Source: JBBKXP01 sp038251315
GTDB taxonomy: Bacteria; Pseudomonadota; Alphaproteobacteria; Rhodobacterales; Rhodobacteraceae
Reading direction: 5' to 3'
DNA: 7,485 nucleotides
Assembly (NCBI GenBank): GCA_038251315.1
Contig: JBBSBK010000129.1
Location: forward strand, 1 to 7,485
The notes under the pieces were generated by a model. The model saw nothing but the letters and a program-made list of their open reading frames with translations. It did not search any database and was not told the origin of the DNA. Positions 6,060 to 7,485 of the stretch are shown here, piece after piece (positions within the stretch are counted from its first letter, which is position 1; the number at the start of each line of letters is the position of its first letter). A program made the position numbers and the translations under genes.

Positions 6060-6940
6060 CGAGCATGACAGGCACCGCCGCGCGGATGCTGGCGGGGTTC
6101 GGCACGACATCCCTTGGTCGCGCCTTCGGGACATGGTTGGGCCGGATCGCCGGCGGTTTTCTGATCCTGCTGTTGCTGACCGCAATCTTCGCACCGTGGA
6201 TTGCGCCCTTCGACTATGCCGCACAGGACTTGCTGAACGGCAATGCTCCGCCGGGCTGGCCGCATCTGCTGGGCACCGATCAGTTCGGGCGTGATGTGCT
6301 GAGCCGCGTGATCTACGGCGCACGGACGTCCCTGTCGGTCAGCGCCACGGCCATCGCCATGTCGGTCGGCGTCGGGATGACGCTGGGCGCGGCTGCGGGC
6401 TATTTCGGCGGCTTCTTCGAACGCGCGGTGATGACGGTCGTCGATCTGACCTGGTCCTTCCCCGACATCCTGATCGCCCTCATCTTCGTCGCCATCATCG
6501 GCCCCGGCCTGACATCCACGATGTTCGCCATCGCCATTGCCTATCTGGCGCAGTTCACCCGCCTGACCAGGGCACAGATCGTGCGGCTGAAACGCGAAAC
6601 CTTCATCGAGGCGACGATCAACCTAGGCGCCCGACCCCGGCACATCCTGCTGAAACACCTGCTGCCCAATGCCGTCGCCCCGGTCATCGTGGTCGGGATG
6701 CTGGCCATCGGTGACGGTATCGTACTCGAAGCGACCTTGGGCTTTTTCGGCCTTGGCGCACAGCCGCCGACCCCAAGTTGGGGCGCGATGATGTCGAGCG
6801 GGACAGCGCAGCTTTTCCTGTCGCCTTGGGTCATCATCTTTCCCGGTGTCGCCGTCGCCGTCACCGTCGTCGCGGTCAACCTGTTCGGCGACGAGCTGAT
6901 CCGCGCACTGGACATCCGCGACCGGATCAGGGGGGCATGA
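6056..6940 (+). CDS. ABC transporter permease, DppC type
   Basis: This is the second inner-membrane pore subunit and pairs with the DppB-type protein. At 294 residues it has the expected DppC/OppC length. After a cytoplasmic N-terminus and a first membrane helix (about 31-51) comes HLLGTDQFGRDVLSRVIYGA from residue 70, diagnostic of the subfamily. The EAA loop runs from Glu181 (ETFIEATINLGARPRHILLK), ending in HLLPNAVAPV. GFFGLGAQPPTPSWGAMM and NLFGDELIRALDIRDR close the protein in the family pattern. It overlaps the upstream permease by four bases and the downstream ATPase gene by four bases, both as ATGA. The three were evidently made as a stoichiometric set. A second in-frame ATG lies three codons in (SMT), but the overlapping ATG is the natural start. 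Confidence 0.96.
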   Translation: MTSMTGTAARMLAGFGTTSLGRAFGTWLGRIAGGFLILLLLTAIFAPWIAPFDYAAQDLLNGNAPPGWPHLLGTDQFGRDVLSRVIYGARTSLSVSATAIAMSVGVGMTLGAAAGYFGGFFERAVMTVVDLTWSFPDILIALIFVAIIGPGLTSTMFAIAIAYLAQFTRLTRAQIVRLKRETFIEATINLGARPRHILLKHLLPNAVAPVIVVGMLAIGDGIVLEATLGFFGLGAQPPTPSWGAMMSSGTAQLFLSPWVIIFPGVAVAVTVVAVNLFGDELIRALDIRDRIRGA

Positions 6941-7485
6941 CCATGCTCGAGGTTCGCGATCTCGAAGTCGCGTTCGGCAAGGTCGCACCCCTGTCCGGTG
7001 TCAGCTTTTCGCTGGCCAAGGGCGAAACGCTGGGCATTGTCGGCGAAAGCGGATCGGGCAAATCGCTCACCGCGATGAGCGTGATGGGCCTTCTGCCGCT
7101 GTCTGGGGGGCGGATCACCGCCGGGTCGATCATCTTTGACGGGCAGGAACTCACGACCCTGAAAGAACCGGAGTATCGGCGTCTGCGCGGCGGGCGGATC
7201 GGTCTGATCACGCAAAACCCGATGACCTCGCTCGACCCGCTGCAAAAGATCGGGCCGCAGGTCGATGCGGTGGCGGTGCTGCATCTGGGCATGACGGCGG
7301 CGCAGGCGCGGGCGCGCACGGTCGAGATACTCGGTACCCTGCGAATCCCCGAACCGGCGCTGATCTGCGAGCGCTATCCGCACCAGATGTCGGGCGGGAT
7401 GAAGCAGCGGATCGTCATTGCCATGGCCCTTGCCGCCGATCCTGACGTGCTGGTCGCCGACGAACCGACGACCGCGCTGGACGTG
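6937..7485 (+). CDS. ABC transporter ATP-binding protein, DppD/OppD type (partial, cut by right edge)
   Basis: This is the first ATPase of the importer; only residues 1-183 are in the window. Walker A is GESGSGKS at 36-43, the Q-loop glutamine is Gln93 in ITQNPMTSLDP, the ABC signature is MSGGMKQR at 151-158, and Walker B is VLVADEP at 171-177, followed by TTALDV. The usual LSGG carries Met for Leu, a tolerated variation. The frame is open to the last base. A full-length relative is about 270-330 residues and ends in the C-terminal oligopeptide-transport domain, which is not seen here. The start ATG overlaps the DppC-type stop as ATGA and follows AGGGGGG; an ATG two codons later is possible. 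A second ATPase (DppF type) would be expected downstream, or this protein may be a fused double ATPase, which the window cannot resolve. Confidence 0.96.
   Translation, partial: MTMLEVRDLEVAFGKVAPLSGVSFSLAKGETLGIVGESGSGKSLTAMSVMGLLPLSGGRITAGSIIFDGQELTTLKEPEYRRLRGGRIGLITQNPMTSLDPLQKIGPQVDAVAVLHLGMTAAQARARTVEILGTLRIPEPALICERYPHQMSGGMKQRIVIAMALAADPDVLVADEPTTALDV

Noticed and set aside
6541..7383. A 280-codon minus-strand frame opposite the DppC-type permease and the ATPase
   Set aside because: The opposite strand carries unmistakable permease and Walker motifs, and this frame shows none.
1..7485. Mobile element, CRISPR, phage or defence system
   Set aside because: No transposase, integrase, terminal repeats, spacer-repeat pattern or defence domains were seen; all genes belong to metabolic, transport and regulatory families.

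Overview
The window looks like chromosomal DNA from a GC-rich alphaproteobacterium. The Rhodobacterales (roseobacter-type) are the best guess, from the strong third-position G/C bias, the gene families and the divergent layout. That assignment is an impression from style, not a computed one. No RNA genes, CRISPR arrays, insertion sequences or phage genes are visible. Coding density is high, and no gene-free stretch exceeds about 150 bases.

Left half, minus strand (reading right to left): an FAD-dependent D-amino-acid dehydrogenase of the D-arginine dehydrogenase (DauA) type (2405-1287), a nicotinamidase PncA (1179-586) and a type II 3-dehydroquinate dehydratase AroQ (526-101). A possible further gene begins at base 38 and runs off the left edge. 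All three complete genes have nearly the same ribosome-binding leader (AAAGGCCC followed by a GCC-rich spacer). They may form one transcription unit, although gaps of about 107, 59 and 62 bases leave room for internal promoters.

Right half, plus strand: a MurR/RpiR-family regulator (HTH plus SIS domain), then an ABC importer of the peptide/opine/nickel family: periplasmic family-5 binding protein, DppB-type permease, DppC-type permease and the first 183 residues of a DppD/OppD-type ATPase cut by the right edge. The last three genes overlap by ATGA (permease/permease and permease/ATPase). A strong GC-rich hairpin sits between the binding-protein gene and the first permease gene.

The two halves meet in an AT-rich divergent control region (about 2406-2552). 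It holds a TTGACA promoter element overlapped by an imperfect 20-bp palindrome, a sensible site for the regulator. These elements argue that the regulator starts at a GTG at 2553 rather than at the upstream ATG at 2508.

Taken together, the locus reads as a regulated uptake-and-oxidation module. The importer would bring in a peptide, opine or amino-acid-like compound, and the divergent flavoenzyme would oxidatively deaminate a D-amino acid (or related secondary amine) derived from it. The enzyme keeps the carboxylate-binding residues of D-arginine dehydrogenase. It has Ala and Leu where the Pseudomonas enzyme has the guanidinium-binding Glu87 and active-site His48, so its substrate is probably not D-Arg/D-Lys. 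PncA and AroQ look like housekeeping neighbours. The families are all known; what is new here is at most the combination and the substrate.
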